Shown here: in pieces, positions 15,086 to 16,482 of the stretch | How positions within the stretch are numbered: position 1 is the stretch's first letter | Layout of the letters: every line of letters begins with the position of its first letter | Source of the DNA: CAZDBA01 sp964503615 | GTDB taxonomy: Bacteria; Planctomycetota; Planctomycetia; Pirellulales; Pirellulaceae | Direction of reading: 5' to 3' | Assembly (NCBI GenBank): GCA_964503615.1 | Contig: CAZDBA010000115.1 | Span: 1-16,482, forward strand | Length of the DNA stretch: 16,482 bases | The notes under the pieces: generated by a model | Told to the model about the DNA's origin: nothing | The model's input: the letters and a program-made list of their open reading frames with translations, nothing else | Database searches by the model: none | Position numbers and translations under genes: made by a program

Positions 15086-16482
15086 TTATTTTGCGTAAGT
15101 CGATTCAGCAGATTTTGCTTCGTCTGCTGCCATTGCAGAGACTTCGTTGATCTGGTTCATCACATCTTTTTCGATAGAAGAACTTTCCAACGTAAACTGA
15201 GATACCGACTCACCAAGCTGACCCGCAAGTGTCGCCAGAGAGGTAACCTGCTCTGTCGATTCACGTGACTTCTGGGCCGAAGCTTTAGTAGTTTCAGAAA
15301 TCTGATTCATCGTTTGGGCAATCTGTTCCGCCGCAGCAGCTTGTTGCGTCGCAGAACCAGAAACACCCTGAATCAATTCTTCCAGAGTTTGAGATACTTC
15401 GTTAATCTCAGCGAGTGTTTGACCCGCCTGAGTCGCAAGCTGTGATCCTTCAACAACCTCACGAGTCGACTCTTCCATATCCGTGATCGCTTCTGACGTT
15501 TCAGTCTGAATCGTCTTAATCAGCGTCGAGATCTGCTTTGTCGCATCAGTGGATCGCTCAGCAAGACGCTCAACTTCCTCCGCAACAACCGCAAAACCTT
15601 GACCGGCGTCACCCGCCATCGACGCCTGAATAGACGCGTTAAGAGCAAGGATCGAAGTACGGTCAGCAATATCAGAAATCAACTGGACGATCTCACCAAT
15701 CTCCTGGGAAGATTCACCCAGACGCTTAATACGTTTCGATGTGGACTGTACCTGTTCACGGATACGTTCCATACCTTCAACAGTATCGGATACAGCACGA
15801 TAACCGCGTGTCGCAGTTTCACGAGCTTTCTGAGCCACCTGTACCGAGTCTTCCGTTTGCTTAGCAACCGTTTGGAACTGGTCAGTAATCTCAAGTACGC
15901 GTTCAGACGTCTGTCCAATCTTCTCAGCTTGCGATTCGTTTTCTTTCGAAAGTTGAGTAGAAGTATCAGCAATCTCATCCGCAGAGGTTGTTACCATGTA
16001 TGACGCGTTTTGTACCCTTTGTACAATCGAGCGAAGTTGCTCAGTCATATGGTTAACCGTACCAGCGATCGAGCCTGTAATGTCTTCTTTTACCTCGGCG
16101 TTAATGCCCAAGTTACCGGAAGCGATTTGCTCCATCTCGCCGATCAAACCTTCAATAGAAGATTGAACCGATTGACGTTCATCATCCGACTGAATCAGAG
16201 CCAGCGTGTTGTCACACATAGCGTTCAAAGCGACAGATACATCGCCCAGTTCGTCATCAGTGATCTTTTCAGAACGAGCGTCGAACATACCAATAGCGAC
16301 GCTACCAAGCATGTCTTTAATCGAGTTCGCTTGGCGAGCAATTCTACCAGCAACAAACCAAATCAAAGCTGCACCAGCGAGAAGAGACAAAAGAATCACA
16401 AAAATACCGTTCTTCGCAACCGCGAAGAAGCTAATAGGCTTTTTGATTTCCGCATGGTCAATCTCAGACATCAAAGCCCAAG
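15086..16482 (-). CDS. PilJ-like methyl-accepting chemotaxis receptor (5' end outside window)
   Basis: The C-terminal 464 residues of a chemoreceptor are visible. The frame is open to the window edge, reading W-A-L-M-S-E-I-D-H-A-E just before the membrane helix; receptors commonly have W-A-L-x-x-E-I-D at the end of the periplasmic sensor domain, so the apparent TTG/ATG starts near 16470 are internal and the true start lies beyond 16482. Visible parts: transmembrane helix (about 22-42), HAMP (about 43-95), a second HAMP-like segment (about 108-155, EMEQIASGNLG, EDITGSIAGTVN), then the coiled-coil signalling domain with tip GQGFAVVAEEVERLAERSTDATKQI (split here as GQGFAVVAEEV and ERLAERSTD) and KTIQTETSEAI. 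These match PilJ of twitching-motility systems closely (from memory). No CheR/CheB-docking pentapeptide at the C-terminus (STYAK). It signals to the CheA encoded next. Confidence 0.9.
   Translation of the reverse strand, partial: WALMSEIDHAEIKKPISFFAVAKNGIFVILLSLLAGAALIWFVAGRIARQANSIKDMLGSVAIGMFDARSEKITDDELGDVSVALNAMCDNTLALIQSDDERQSVQSSIEGLIGEMEQIASGNLGINAEVKEDITGSIAGTVNHMTEQLRSIVQRVQNASYMVTTSADEIADTSTQLSKENESQAEKIGQTSERVLEITDQFQTVAKQTEDSVQVAQKARETATRGYRAVSDTVEGMERIREQVQSTSKRIKRLGESSQEIGEIVQLISDIADRTSILALNASIQASMAGDAGQGFAVVAEEVERLAERSTDATKQISTLIKTIQTETSEAITDMEESTREVVEGSQLATQAGQTLAEINEVSQTLEELIQGVSGSATQQAAAAEQIAQTMNQISETTKASAQKSRESTEQVTSLATLAGQLGESVSQFTLESSSIEKDVMNQINEVSAMAADEAKSAESTYAK

Overview
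The window looks like part of a planctomycete chromosome, most likely Pirellulaceae (Rhodopirellula-like). The signs are paired CxxC/CxC zinc-ribbon membrane proteins with GTG starts, ECF sigma factors of the kind common in that phylum, weak or absent Shine-Dalgarno sequences at most genes, roughly 50% GC and large hairpin-rich spacers. This is inferred from protein character, not from a database search. The sequence is a draft scaffold with two runs of exactly 100 N.

Layout. (1) 88-1226, minus strand: a lipoprotein with a transcobalamin-C-terminal-like (DUF4430) domain, followed by a multi-pass membrane protein of the DUF6580 type, plausibly a two-gene uptake unit. (2) 1451-3550, plus: a fused enoyl-CoA hydratase / 3-hydroxyacyl-CoA dehydrogenase for fatty-acid beta-oxidation. 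(3) 3988-6072, plus: two tandem paralogues, each a cytosolic zinc ribbon, a Pro-rich or polar linker and about four membrane segments. The first holds an APVPV repeat interrupted by an assembly gap, and a scar of a further paralogue tail follows it. (4) 6073-6689: a spacer of about 600 bp with no convincing gene. (5) 6690-7552, plus: an ECF sigma factor and a small zinc-anti-sigma-like protein. (6) 7553-7818: a repeat and hairpin region with the second gap, lying between convergent units. (7) 7819-8463, minus: a second, unrelated ECF sigma factor bracketed by two copies of a dispersed hairpin motif. (8) 8675-10756, minus: recG. (9) 10834-16482, minus: a chemosensory cluster, transcribed as PilJ-like receptor (cut by the window edge), then a hybrid CheA with two Hpt domains and a receiver, then a protein with two CheW domains.

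How the genes work together. The receptor, CheA and double-CheW protein form one signalling array whose domain make-up resembles type-IV-pilus (Pil-Chp) chemosensory systems rather than flagellar ones. Three strong hairpins separate the receptor from cheA. recG follows in the same direction but is a housekeeping gene.

The two N gaps share one explanation. Each is flanked by a perfect 55-bp duplicate, the signature of de Bruijn contig ends overlapping by k=55. Merging the overlap at the first gap restores one open reading frame of 337 codons, so the apparently broken zinc-ribbon gene is intact. The main candidates for something undescribed are the zinc-ribbon/membrane tandem pair, the DUF4430-DUF6580 pair, the structured cheA leader and the dispersed terminator-like motif.
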